Assembly (NCBI GenBank): GCA_050699035.1
Contig: JBOHDE010000238.1
Location: 1 to 5,713, forward strand
Source of the DNA: WHTB01 sp050699035
GTDB lineage: Bacteria > Actinomycetota > Actinomycetes > Propionibacteriales > Nocardioidaceae
DNA length: 5,713 nt
Direction of reading: 5' to 3'
The notes under the pieces are model-generated. The model was not told where the DNA came from and searched no databases. It saw only the letters and a list, made by a program, of their open reading frames with translations. How positions within the stretch are numbered: the stretch's first letter is position 1; the number at the start of each line of letters is the position of its first letter. Both the position numbers and the translations under genes were made by a program. Positions 1 through 5,656 of this stretch are shown here, one piece after another.

Positions 1-26
1 CAATTGGGCAATTTTCCACGTCGACC

Positions 27-41
27 GGTGACCTGGTGACC
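27..41. repeat. 7-base direct repeat forming an imperfect palindrome, downstream of cphA
   Basis: GGTGACC occurs twice, separated by one T, and the 15-base unit matches its own reverse complement at 12 of 15 positions. It lies about 25 bases past the cphA stop, in the only non-coding sequence at this end (1-64). No G+C-rich hairpin followed by a T-run is visible here, so it is not a convincing terminator. It could be a weak hairpin, a protein-binding site or chance. The next gene to the left lies outside the window. Confidence 0.3.
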
Positions 42-64
42 CCTGCCGGCGCGAAGGTCCTCAG

Positions 65-2857
65 TCAGCGGGTGGGCGGGGTGAAGTCGGGGTCGCCGAC
101 GACGTCCTCGGGCCCGGACCCGGCCTGCGCCTGGCTCGACCAGTTCTCCAGCTCGGCGAGCACGGCGGGATGCTTGTCGACGCACAGCACGACCAGGTCG
201 CCACGGTTGGCGCGGGCCATGGCGTGGCGGACCGCGTCGATCTCCTCGACCACCACCTCGACCTGGCGGCACCGCGCCCCGTCGGCGGACCGCGCGCGGG
301 CGCCCTCGGCGACCAGCGCCGCGGTGTCGCCGCGCTTGCGTCCGCGCAGGGCCACGTCTTCACGGACCACGAGTACGTCGAAGTGGTCGGCCGCGATCTG
401 ACCGAGCTCGCGCATGTCGTCGTCGCGGCGGTCGCCGGCGGTCGCGATGACCCCGATCCGCGACGGCTTGCCCAGGTCGCTGGTCGACTGCATGCTCTCG
501 CCGAGCTGGTCGACGAAGTCGCCGAGCATCCGCATGCCCGGTGCGTTGTGGCAGTAGTCGACGACCACGTCGACGCCCTCGACCTCGATCATGTTCAGTC
601 GGCCGGGGGACAGGTAGTACGACGTCGTGAACGTCCGCAGGCCCTGCCGGATGTCGTGCAGCGGGGCGCCGGCGGCGAACGCGGCGGCCGCCGCGGCCAG
701 CGAGTTCTGCACGTTCATCTTGGCCCGGCCGCCGAACGTCGCCGGCAGCAGGTGCGTCCACGCCAGCTGCATCTCGCGGCGGCCGTGGCGTACGACGATC
801 ATCTCGCCGCGCTCGCTCCGGTCGACGACGACTGCCTTGCCGCCCCGCCGACAGTGCGCGTCGATCAGGTCGCGTACCTCCGACCCGGTCGGCTCCATGC
901 TGAACCACACCACCTCGCCGGAGCAGCCGCGGCGCATCGCGCGGACCAGCGGGTCGTCGGCGTTGAGCACCGCGTGACCGGTGCGCGGCACGGCCTCGAC
1001 CGTGACCGCCTTGACGTCGGCCAGCTGCTCGAGGGTGTCGACACCACGGATGCCGAGGTGGTCGGGCTGCACGTTGAGCACGACCGCGACGTCGTTGCGC
1101 TCGTAGCCGAGGCCCTCGCGCAAGATGCCGCCGCGCGCGACCTCGAACACCGCGAAGTCGACCCGGGGGTTCTGCAGCACCATCCGGGCCGACTTCGGCC
1201 CCGACGCGTCGGCCCGGATGACGAGGCGCTCGTCGATCACGATGCCGTCGGTGGAGGTCATGCCGACCTTGCGGCCCATCCCCTTGAAGACGTGCGCGAT
1301 CATCCGCGACGTCGTGGTCTTGCCGTTGGTGCCGGTCACCGCGACGATCGGGATCCGACTCGGTGAACCGGGTGGGAACAACATGTCGACGACCGGCTTG
1401 GAGATGAACTGCGGGTCGCCGATGGTCGGGTGCGTGTGCATCCGGAAGCCGGGCGCGGCGTTGACCTCGCAGATGGCGCCGCCGGCCTCACGCACCGGCT
1501 CGGTGATGTCGGGGCAGATGAAGTCGATGCCGGCGATGTCGAGCCCGATCACCCGGGCGGCCTCCTCGGCGATCTCGACGTTCTCCGGGTGCGCCTCGAA
1601 GGTGCGGTCGATGGAGATGCCGCCGGTCGACATGTTGCCGGTCAGGGTGAGCTTGACCGTCGTCCCCTCGGGGGGTACGTCGTCCAGCGCGTACCCTTGG
1701 CTGCGCACCAGCTCGGCCGCGGCGTCGTCGAGCTTGATCCGGGTCAGCACCTTCTCGTGGCCGACCCCGCGCCGCGGGTCGGCGTTGGTGAGGTCGACGA
1801 GGTCGCGCACGGTGTGGCCGCCGTCGCCGACCACGTGGGCGGGTACGCGTTCGGCCACCGCGTGCAGCCGCCCGTCGATGATCAGGCAGCGGTAGTCGCG
1901 GCCGGTCACGAAGGTCTCGACGATCACCCAGCCCCGGCGGGACTGCTCGTGCGCGACCGGGAATGACTCGCGGACGGCGGCCGCGTCGGCCAGGTTGACG
2001 CAGACGCCGCGGCCGTGGTTGCCGTCGAGCGGCTTGCACACGACGGGATAGCCGATCCGGTCGGCGATCGCGACCGCCTGGTCGACCGTGCGGACGGCCT
2101 CGGAGCGTGGCACCGGCAGCCCGGCGGCGGCGAGCAGCTTGGTGGTGAGCTCCTTGTCGGAGGCGACGTCGACCGCGATCGCCGAGGTGTTGGACGTCAT
2201 CGTGGCCCGGATGCGGCGCTGGTGGACGCCCTGTCCGAGCTGCACCAGGGAGTGCTGGTTGAGCCGGATCCAAGGGATGTCTCGCGACACGGCCTCGTCG
2301 AGGATCGCCTGCGTCGACGGGCCGAACGCGGTGCGCTCGGCGCGCACGATGAACCGCTCCAGCTCCGGCTCGAAGTCGAACTCGGGCTCCGCCTCGACCA
2401 GGTGGTTGACCAGGCGTACGGCGAGCGTGGCCGCGGCCAGGCCGACCTGCTCGTCGGCGTACCCGTAGATCACGTTGTAGCGACCGCGCACCCCCTTGAC
2501 CTGGCGGGTCTTGCCGCGCCGCATGTCGTGGCCGACTACCTGCTGGAGCTGCAGCGCGACGTGCTCGGCGACGTGTCCGAGCCAGGTGCCCTCGGTCAGC
2601 CGCTCGACGAAGCCGCCCCGCCGCCCGCGCGAGCAGGAGTGATCACGCAGCCCCGGCAGCAGCTCGAGCAACGTGTCGGTGAACCCGGGGATCGTGTGGG
2701 TCGGCCAGTCCTCCAGCGAGCCCAGGTCGACGACGAGGTGGATCGCCTTGTCGTACGACCAGATGTTGGGGCCGCGATACACCCGGGTCTCGAGGATGGC
2801 CAGGTCCGGCTCGGGCCTGGTCGACTTGCGCACCGGAGTGGCCGTGCCCTCGGTCAC
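65..2857 (-). CDS. cphA: Cyanophycin synthetase (CphA)
   Basis: 930 residues, close to the 870-900 usual for CphA1. It makes cyanophycin in the cytoplasm by ATP-dependent addition of Asp to the backbone and then Arg to the Asp side chain. The N-terminal domain spans about 24-165. It opens with the family's RGPNxWS signature (28-34) and carries an HxxEH motif (95-99), probably the site reported to trim polymer into primers. The ATP-grasp domain spans about 166-495, with Lys275, the glycine loop DGNHGRG (278-284) and ExNAAPGFRMH (464-474). The Mur-ligase-like half spans about 500-905, with P-loop GTNGKTT (509-515), FEVARGG (571-577), PDHLG (598-602), SPGR (750-753), DYCHN (767-771) and KHP (895-897). 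I see no frameshift or missing key residue. The start is GTG, with AAAGGA six bases upstream, and gives about 20 residues before the usual family start. It is the second gene of the operon and overlaps cphB by 4 bases. Family assignment is near certain; activity is inferred. Confidence 0.96.
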   Translation of the reverse strand: MTEGTATPVRKSTRPEPDLAILETRVYRGPNIWSYDKAIHLVVDLGSLEDWPTHTIPGFTDTLLELLPGLRDHSCSRGRRGGFVERLTEGTWLGHVAEHVALQLQQVVGHDMRRGKTRQVKGVRGRYNVIYGYADEQVGLAAATLAVRLVNHLVEAEPEFDFEPELERFIVRAERTAFGPSTQAILDEAVSRDIPWIRLNQHSLVQLGQGVHQRRIRATMTSNTSAIAVDVASDKELTTKLLAAAGLPVPRSEAVRTVDQAVAIADRIGYPVVCKPLDGNHGRGVCVNLADAAAVRESFPVAHEQSRRGWVIVETFVTGRDYRCLIIDGRLHAVAERVPAHVVGDGGHTVRDLVDLTNADPRRGVGHEKVLTRIKLDDAAAELVRSQGYALDDVPPEGTTVKLTLTGNMSTGGISIDRTFEAHPENVEIAEEAARVIGLDIAGIDFICPDITEPVREAGGAICEVNAAPGFRMHTHPTIGDPQFISKPVVDMLFPPGSPSRIPIVAVTGTNGKTTTSRMIAHVFKGMGRKVGMTSTDGIVIDERLVIRADASGPKSARMVLQNPRVDFAVFEVARGGILREGLGYERNDVAVVLNVQPDHLGIRGVDTLEQLADVKAVTVEAVPRTGHAVLNADDPLVRAMRRGCSGEVVWFSMEPTGSEVRDLIDAHCRRGGKAVVVDRSERGEMIVVRHGRREMQLAWTHLLPATFGGRAKMNVQNSLAAAAAAFAAGAPLHDIRQGLRTFTTSYYLSPGRLNMIEVEGVDVVVDYCHNAPGMRMLGDFVDQLGESMQSTSDLGKPSRIGVIATAGDRRDDDMRELGQIAADHFDVLVVREDVALRGRKRGDTAALVAEGARARSADGARCRQVEVVVEEIDAVRHAMARANRGDLVVLCVDKHPAVLAELENWSSQAQAGSGPEDVVGDPDFTPPTR

Positions 2858-2870
2858 GTCTGGTCCTTTC
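2854..2870 (-). promoter_or_regulatory. Ribosome binding site and 4-base GTGA overlap coupling cphB to cphA
   Basis: The cphB stop TGA (2854-2856) lies inside the GTG start of cphA (2855-2857), giving a GTGA overlap. The purine-rich GAAAGGA at 2864-2870, inside the last cphB codons, is correctly placed to serve the cphA start. This arrangement is typical of translational coupling, in which ribosomes ending on cphB restart on cphA. It supports GTG at 2857 as the true start. A fixed ratio of the degrading and synthesising enzymes is an inference from this layout. Confidence 0.8.
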
Positions 2871-3690
2871 CGTCCGGGCCGTGGACGAGCGCGCGGGTCG
2901 TCAGGTCGAAGACGCTGCCGGCCGGCAGCGAGTGCACCGTTGCGCCGGACACGAGCAGCGGTTCCGAGCGTTTCGCCGTCGCCGCGTTGGACTGCGCCGA
3001 CGACCCGTCGACGACAGTCACCGCGCCGCGGCCGAGGACGGCGAGCAGGTGGTCCGCGGTGACGACCGCCGCGGTGTTCTCGTCGACGCCGACGCCGAGC
3101 AGGGACGGCGACTGCGCCACCAGCATCAGCAGCCGCCCGTAGCGGTTGCGCTGGGAGAAGTGCTGGTCGATCACGCAGCCGTCCAGCAGGCCGAGCCCGG
3201 CGGCGAGCTGGGTCATCCGCTGCTTCGGGGTCGCGCCGCCGACCCCGAAGGCGACCATGTGCGACGACAGGATGCTGGCCCCGGCCGACGTGCCCCCGAC
3301 GGTGACGCCGCGCCGGTGCGCCGCGACGATGGCGTCGCCGAACGGCGTGCCCACCACGATCGACGACAGCGTGAGCTGGTTGCCCCCGGTCAGGAAGATC
3401 CCGGTCGCCTTGGCCAGCGTCTCGACCAGGGCCGGGTCCTGCGCGTCGGCCCGGCTCGCCGGCGCAGCGGGCGCCACCTCGGCCGCACCGAGGGCACGGA
3501 ACACGGTGTCGTAGACGTCGACGATCTCCGCGCCGAGGGATGACGCCGTGGGTACGACGGCGATCCTGGCCTGGTCACCGCCGGCCCGCTCGACGAACGC
3601 CGAGAGGACGGTACGCCGGCCCACTTTGTCCTCGGCCCCGCCGATGGCGAACACCGGTCCGGGCTCTGGTCGCGACTCAGGGGCGGGCAT
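2854..3690 (-). CDS. cphB: Cyanophycinase (CphB), peptidase family S51
   Basis: 278 residues, the usual length for intracellular CphB. It hydrolyses cyanophycin by an exo-type cut to beta-Asp-Arg dipeptides. The nucleophile Ser135 sits in GGTSAGAS (132-139), His177 in IDQHFSQRNRYGR (174-186), and Glu204 in GVDENTA (201-207). From memory the triad of the Synechocystis enzyme is Ser132, His174 and Glu201, so all three match with a constant offset of 3. The arginines of the substrate pocket (Arg181, Arg183, Arg186) are also kept. An N-terminal VFAIGGAEDK (13-22) and a GGNQ turn (102-105) complete the family pattern. There is no signal peptide, so the enzyme is cytoplasmic, unlike the secreted CphE type. 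ATG at 3690 is the only possible start there, because an in-frame TAG lies four codons upstream. No Shine-Dalgarno sequence precedes it; it appears leaderless. It is the first gene of the operon with cphA. Confidence 0.95.
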   Translation of the reverse strand: MPAPESRPEPGPVFAIGGAEDKVGRRTVLSAFVERAGGDQARIAVVPTASSLGAEIVDVYDTVFRALGAAEVAPAAPASRADAQDPALVETLAKATGIFLTGGNQLTLSSIVVGTPFGDAIVAAHRRGVTVGGTSAGASILSSHMVAFGVGGATPKQRMTQLAAGLGLLDGCVIDQHFSQRNRYGRLLMLVAQSPSLLGVGVDENTAAVVTADHLLAVLGRGAVTVVDGSSAQSNAATAKRSEPLLVSGATVHSLPAGSVFDLTTRALVHGPDGKDQT

Positions 3691-3696
3691 GCGTGC

Positions 3697-3702
3697 AGCC
3701 TA
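3697..3702 (-). promoter_or_regulatory. Probable -10 element of a leaderless cphB promoter
   Basis: TAGGCT fits the actinobacterial -10 pattern TAnnnT. It ends six bases before the cphB ATG, so transcription would be expected to start at or next to the A of the start codon. This fits the lack of any Shine-Dalgarno sequence before cphB. No good -35 hexamer is visible 17-19 bases upstream, where the sequence is CCAAAC-like; that is common for actinobacterial promoters but lowers confidence. The same TA-G bases also form the in-frame TAG stop that bounds the cphB reading frame. Confidence 0.45.
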
Positions 3703-3795
3703 CTGGCCGCCGTGTATGTGTTTGGCCGTCCAGTCGAAGGGTCTGAGGTCGTCGTTGTCGTTGTGCCCAGTCGGTCGGTTTCGCGGTACCGGGCG

Positions 3796-3807
3796 GCCAT
3801 GCATGGC
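3796..3807. promoter_or_regulatory. 12-base perfect palindrome, candidate operator upstream of cphB
   Basis: GCCATGCATGGC is a perfect 12-base palindrome in the 193-base gap between the propeller gene and cphB. It lies about 105 bases upstream of the cphB start, between the terminator hairpins and the promoter. The inner part is a consecutive palindrome with no spacer. It does not match a regulator site I know well. It could bind a dimeric regulator of cyanophycin metabolism, or be chance. The remaining sequence up to the -10 element holds only a short ACGACA-like repetition near 3748-3765. Confidence 0.25.
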
Positions 3808-3824
3808 AGTGCGGCATGGTCGTT

Positions 3825-3843
3825 AGCGCGGGATCACCGCGCT
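3825..3843 (-). terminator. Second, overlapping hairpin after the propeller gene
   Basis: AGCGCGG (3825-3831) and CCGCGCT (3837-3843) form a 7-base-pair stem with a 5-base loop. On the minus strand it comes immediately downstream of the 13-base-pair hairpin and shares the two bases 3842-3843 with it. The two stems can therefore form together only if one loses its end pairs. It may act as a backup terminator or stabilise the 3' end. It also lacks a T-run. Confidence 0.45.
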
Positions 3844-3874
3844 GCTGGCGGGCGCTGGGGTCGCCCGCCAGCAG
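3842..3874 (-). terminator. Strong hairpin terminator after the LVIVD propeller gene
   Basis: A perfect 13-base-pair inverted repeat (arms 3842-3854 and 3862-3874, arm CTGCTGGCGGGCG) encloses a 7-base loop and begins 9 bases past the TAG stop of the propeller gene. The stem is almost all G+C. No T-run follows on the minus strand, as is often the case for actinobacterial terminators. A second, weaker hairpin follows directly and shares two bases with this one. It should insulate the propeller gene from cphB. Confidence 0.75.
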
Positions 3875-3883
3875 TGCGGGGAA

Positions 3884-5383
3884 CTAGGGTGCGACGATCT
3901 GCTTGGCTGAGCCGGTGAGCTGCAGAATGTGCATGCCTGTGTTCGCTCGGTCCACGATGTAGATGTAGCCGCGGTCGTCTACTTCGACGTTGTTGGTCTG
4001 GATCGCGGTCTTGCAGGTCTCCTGACCGTTGAGGACTCCGCAGCGTTCGTCGGTGTTCTCGGTGGTCGCCGGGATGTAGTGACCCGCCTCCGTCGGCTGG
4101 AATGGGTTGCGGATGTCGATGGCGCGCACCCCGGCGTTGAAGTAGGAGACGAATACCAGCTTCCGGTAGTAGATCGGCGTCATGTTCTCATTCGACGAAT
4201 GTGCACCGAAGCGTCCTCCGCGTTCGCAGAAGTGTCCCGACCGCTCATCAACACGGTAGTTCGAGATGACCTGCGGCTTCGCCGGGTCGGTGATGTCGGC
4301 GAGGTAGACCATCTCGGGGGCCGGGTCCGCGCAGAAGTTGGCCGTGGACTCGTTGACGATGACGGCGATGTCGCGGGTCGAGCCGTTCTGGAAGTGTTCG
4401 AACTCCTCGACAGGAACGTCGAGGACCGGCAGCGTCGTATGCGCTCCACCGCAGAAGGTGCACATGTCGAGCCGGGAGATCTGTGGCTCGAGGAGGTTCT
4501 CCGGAGTGGGCTCCGGGTCTTCGTTGAGCAACTTGTCCCGGTCGACGATCTGCATGATTCCGCCGGAGCCGGTGCCGTAGCCGAAGTACACCCGGCCATC
4601 AAGGCTGATCGGGCCGTGCAATGAGGTCGGCACCTGGCCGGTCGATCCGGGTTCTTGACCAACCAGGCCGAAGTCGCGGATGTGGACCGGGTCGGTGGGG
4701 TCGCTGAGGTCATAGATCTGGGTCATGCGGTCGGTGCGCCAATCGGCGGCGCCGGACACCAGGTACGCAATCCCGGTGTCGCACTCCCACCAGTTCTTGT
4801 GCGTACCGTTCAGGCCGTTGATGCTGGTGACGAGTTCGGGGCTCTGGGGATCGGTGACATCCCAGACCTCGTGGGCCTGATCCCCCAATGTCCGCAGCAA
4901 GTACTCTCGACCTTGCTCGCCGTCGGGTAGATCGCCGCCGTCACAGATCCGCGCCATCTGCGCCCCACCGTCGGGAGCGGGGCCAGGTAGGTGGTGCAGG
5001 TACTTCGGCCTCTTTGGGTCTGTCACGTCGACAATTGACGTCCCATTGGGCTCTTCCTCACCAGTGAGCGGGTTGACCGCCGTACCGCCGTGATGGCCGA
5101 CATAGGCGATCCACCGATCAGCCGACGAGTTGTGGTCGATAACCGGCTGGTAAGCCGAACGAGCCTGCAAGTTGTCCATGCCCACCAGTTTCATGTTCTT
5201 CGCCTCCGCAGCGGCGCCGGCGTCGCTGGCGTTGGCCCCCGAACGCTCGACAGGAAGCAGCAGGACGGCCAACAGTCCGACCAGGGAAGCGATGAGAACT
5301 GCCCTCCGGCGAGGCGAAGGTATCGACGAATGCCACGAACTCCCCGCTGCCGCACCCTGCAAGATGCGCGAAAATCTGTGCAT
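3884..5383 (-). CDS. Exported LVIVD-repeat beta-propeller protein, cysteine-rich, function unknown
   Basis: 499 residues. The N-terminus has a long basic stretch with an arginine triplet (25-27), a hydrophobic core (28-45) and an A-N-A signal peptidase site at 50-52, so the protein is exported, perhaps by Tat. The rest carries repeats of the type IVDVTDPxxPxxL: 115-129, 171-185, 221-235, 359-374, 419-434 and a final blade at 472-489. These are LVIVD repeats (COG5276 type), which build a beta-propeller. Eight cysteines (147, 201, 308, 311, 351, 386, 448, 457) all lie in the exported part. Cys308 and Cys311 form CTFC followed by His315; other notable histidines are 97, 98, 195, 256, 384 and 395. 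No enzyme motif is recognised. The frame could extend to ATG 5443, but ATG 5383 is preferred: AGGAGG lies 4 bases upstream, and the extra 20 residues only push back the signal peptide. G+C is lower than in cphA (two hand-counted lines gave 48% and 57%). The gene has its own promoter and terminator. Confidence 0.88.
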   Translation of the reverse strand: MHRFSRILQGAAAGSSWHSSIPSPRRRAVLIASLVGLLAVLLLPVERSGANASDAGAAAEAKNMKLVGMDNLQARSAYQPVIDHNSSADRWIAYVGHHGGTAVNPLTGEEEPNGTSIVDVTDPKRPKYLHHLPGPAPDGGAQMARICDGGDLPDGEQGREYLLRTLGDQAHEVWDVTDPQSPELVTSINGLNGTHKNWWECDTGIAYLVSGAADWRTDRMTQIYDLSDPTDPVHIRDFGLVGQEPGSTGQVPTSLHGPISLDGRVYFGYGTGSGGIMQIVDRDKLLNEDPEPTPENLLEPQISRLDMCTFCGGAHTTLPVLDVPVEEFEHFQNGSTRDIAVIVNESTANFCADPAPEMVYLADITDPAKPQVISNYRVDERSGHFCERGGRFGAHSSNENMTPIYYRKLVFVSYFNAGVRAIDIRNPFQPTEAGHYIPATTENTDERCGVLNGQETCKTAIQTNNVEVDDRGYIYIVDRANTGMHILQLTGSAKQIVAP

Positions 5384-5387
5384 GGTC

Positions 5388-5394
5388 CCTCCTC
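5388..5394 (-). promoter_or_regulatory. Strong Shine-Dalgarno sequence fixing the propeller start
   Basis: GAGGAGG, with AGGAGG four bases before ATG 5383, is the best ribosome binding site in the window. The alternative in-frame ATG at 5443 has nothing similar before it. This decides the start. Bases 5384-5391 can also pair with 5416-5422, which could hide this site (see the leader entry). Confidence 0.8.
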
Positions 5395-5400
5395 GGATCA

Positions 5401-5531
5401 CCAGATCACCGACGTGAGGACCAGGGATGGCACACAGGGGCATGCGTCGAGCCTGGGGCGGACCGAACCGCCGCTACCAGGCCCCGGTGCGAGTACACGG
5501 CTTGATGACTTGCTACCTCACCGTGATCTGG
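5401..5531 (-). promoter_or_regulatory. Long structured leader of the propeller gene, riboswitch-like fold, class unknown
   Basis: As minus-strand RNA this stretch can fold into one long imperfect hairpin of nested stems. The outer stem is CCAGATCAC (5523-5531) with GTGATCTGG (5401-5409), 9 pairs. Inside it GTGAGG (5516-5521) pairs with CCTCAC (5414-5419). Next, CGCACCGGG (5483-5491) pairs with CCCTGTGTG (5431-5439), with one mismatch and one G-U pair. The apical hairpin is GCCTGG/CCAGGC (5477-5482 with 5451-5456), a 4-base bulge, and GGCGG/CCGCC (5468-5472 with 5457-5461). The base of the fold ends 6 bases before the Shine-Dalgarno sequence. A competing pairing, GGTCCTC (5416-5422) with GAGGGACC (5384-5391), would cover the ribosome site and cannot coexist with the CCTCAC stem. 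I recognise no known riboswitch family. The pairings are read directly; the regulatory role is inferred. Confidence 0.4.
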
Positions 5532-5555
5532 CAGTTCCCCAGTGTGACGCGTAAT

Positions 5556-5584
5556 ACAGTAGACAGTAGAACCCGAAAGTGCAA
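5556..5584 (-). promoter_or_regulatory. Candidate sigma-70-type promoter for the propeller gene
   Basis: TTGCAC (5579-5584) is followed, after exactly 17 bases, by TACTGT (5556-5561), which fits the TAnnnT form of the actinobacterial -10. Transcription would begin near 5549 and leave a leader of about 166 bases before ATG 5383. The -35 matches only its TTG half, so this rests mainly on the spacing, the -10 and the position. A second TACTGT at 5563-5568 is badly spaced from this -35. Confidence 0.5.
5557..5570. repeat. Tandem 7-base repeat within the promoter
   Basis: CAGTAGA occurs twice in a row on the plus strand (TCTACTG twice on the minus strand). The repeat duplicates the -10 hexamer TACTGT and covers most of the -10 and part of the spacer. 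It could be a tandem binding site for a repressor or a small duplication. The upstream stretch 5585-5656 shows no further structure that I can see. Confidence 0.4.
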
Positions 5585-5656
5585 CGGCTCACTGGTCCAC
5601 CATCCTCGTGTCGGCGTTCTCCGATAGGACGTCGATGCACCCCGGGTGCCACCAGG

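Noticed and set aside
308..315. CTFCGGAH (propeller residues 308-315; listed by residue number) considered as a c-type heme motif
   Set aside because: Heme attachment needs CxxCH. Here the histidine comes four residues after the second cysteine, so it does not fit.
170..1366. 398-codon open frame on the plus strand, opposite cphA
   Set aside because: It lies wholly antisense to the well-supported cphA. Its translation is rich in V, D, R, H and A, as expected for the complement of a G+C-rich gene, and shows no recognisable domain.
2015..3142. 375-codon open frame on the plus strand spanning the cphA-cphB junction
   Set aside because: It is antisense to two genes with intact catalytic motifs and has the composition of a shadow frame. 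No domain is recognisable.
5384..5443. Extending the propeller protein to the in-frame ATG at 5443
   Set aside because: There is no ribosome binding site before 5443. The extra 20 residues would lie ahead of the signal peptide, and AGGAGG stands just before ATG 5383.
5451..5482. Apical hairpin GCCTGG/CCAGGC considered as a terminator
   Set aside because: It lies between the predicted promoter and the start codon of the propeller gene, has no T-run, and is nested in longer pairings, so it fits a leader element better.
5427..5627. 66-codon plus-strand frame in the upstream region
   Set aside because: No ribosome site, no recognisable motif, and it overlaps the promoter and leader of the propeller gene.
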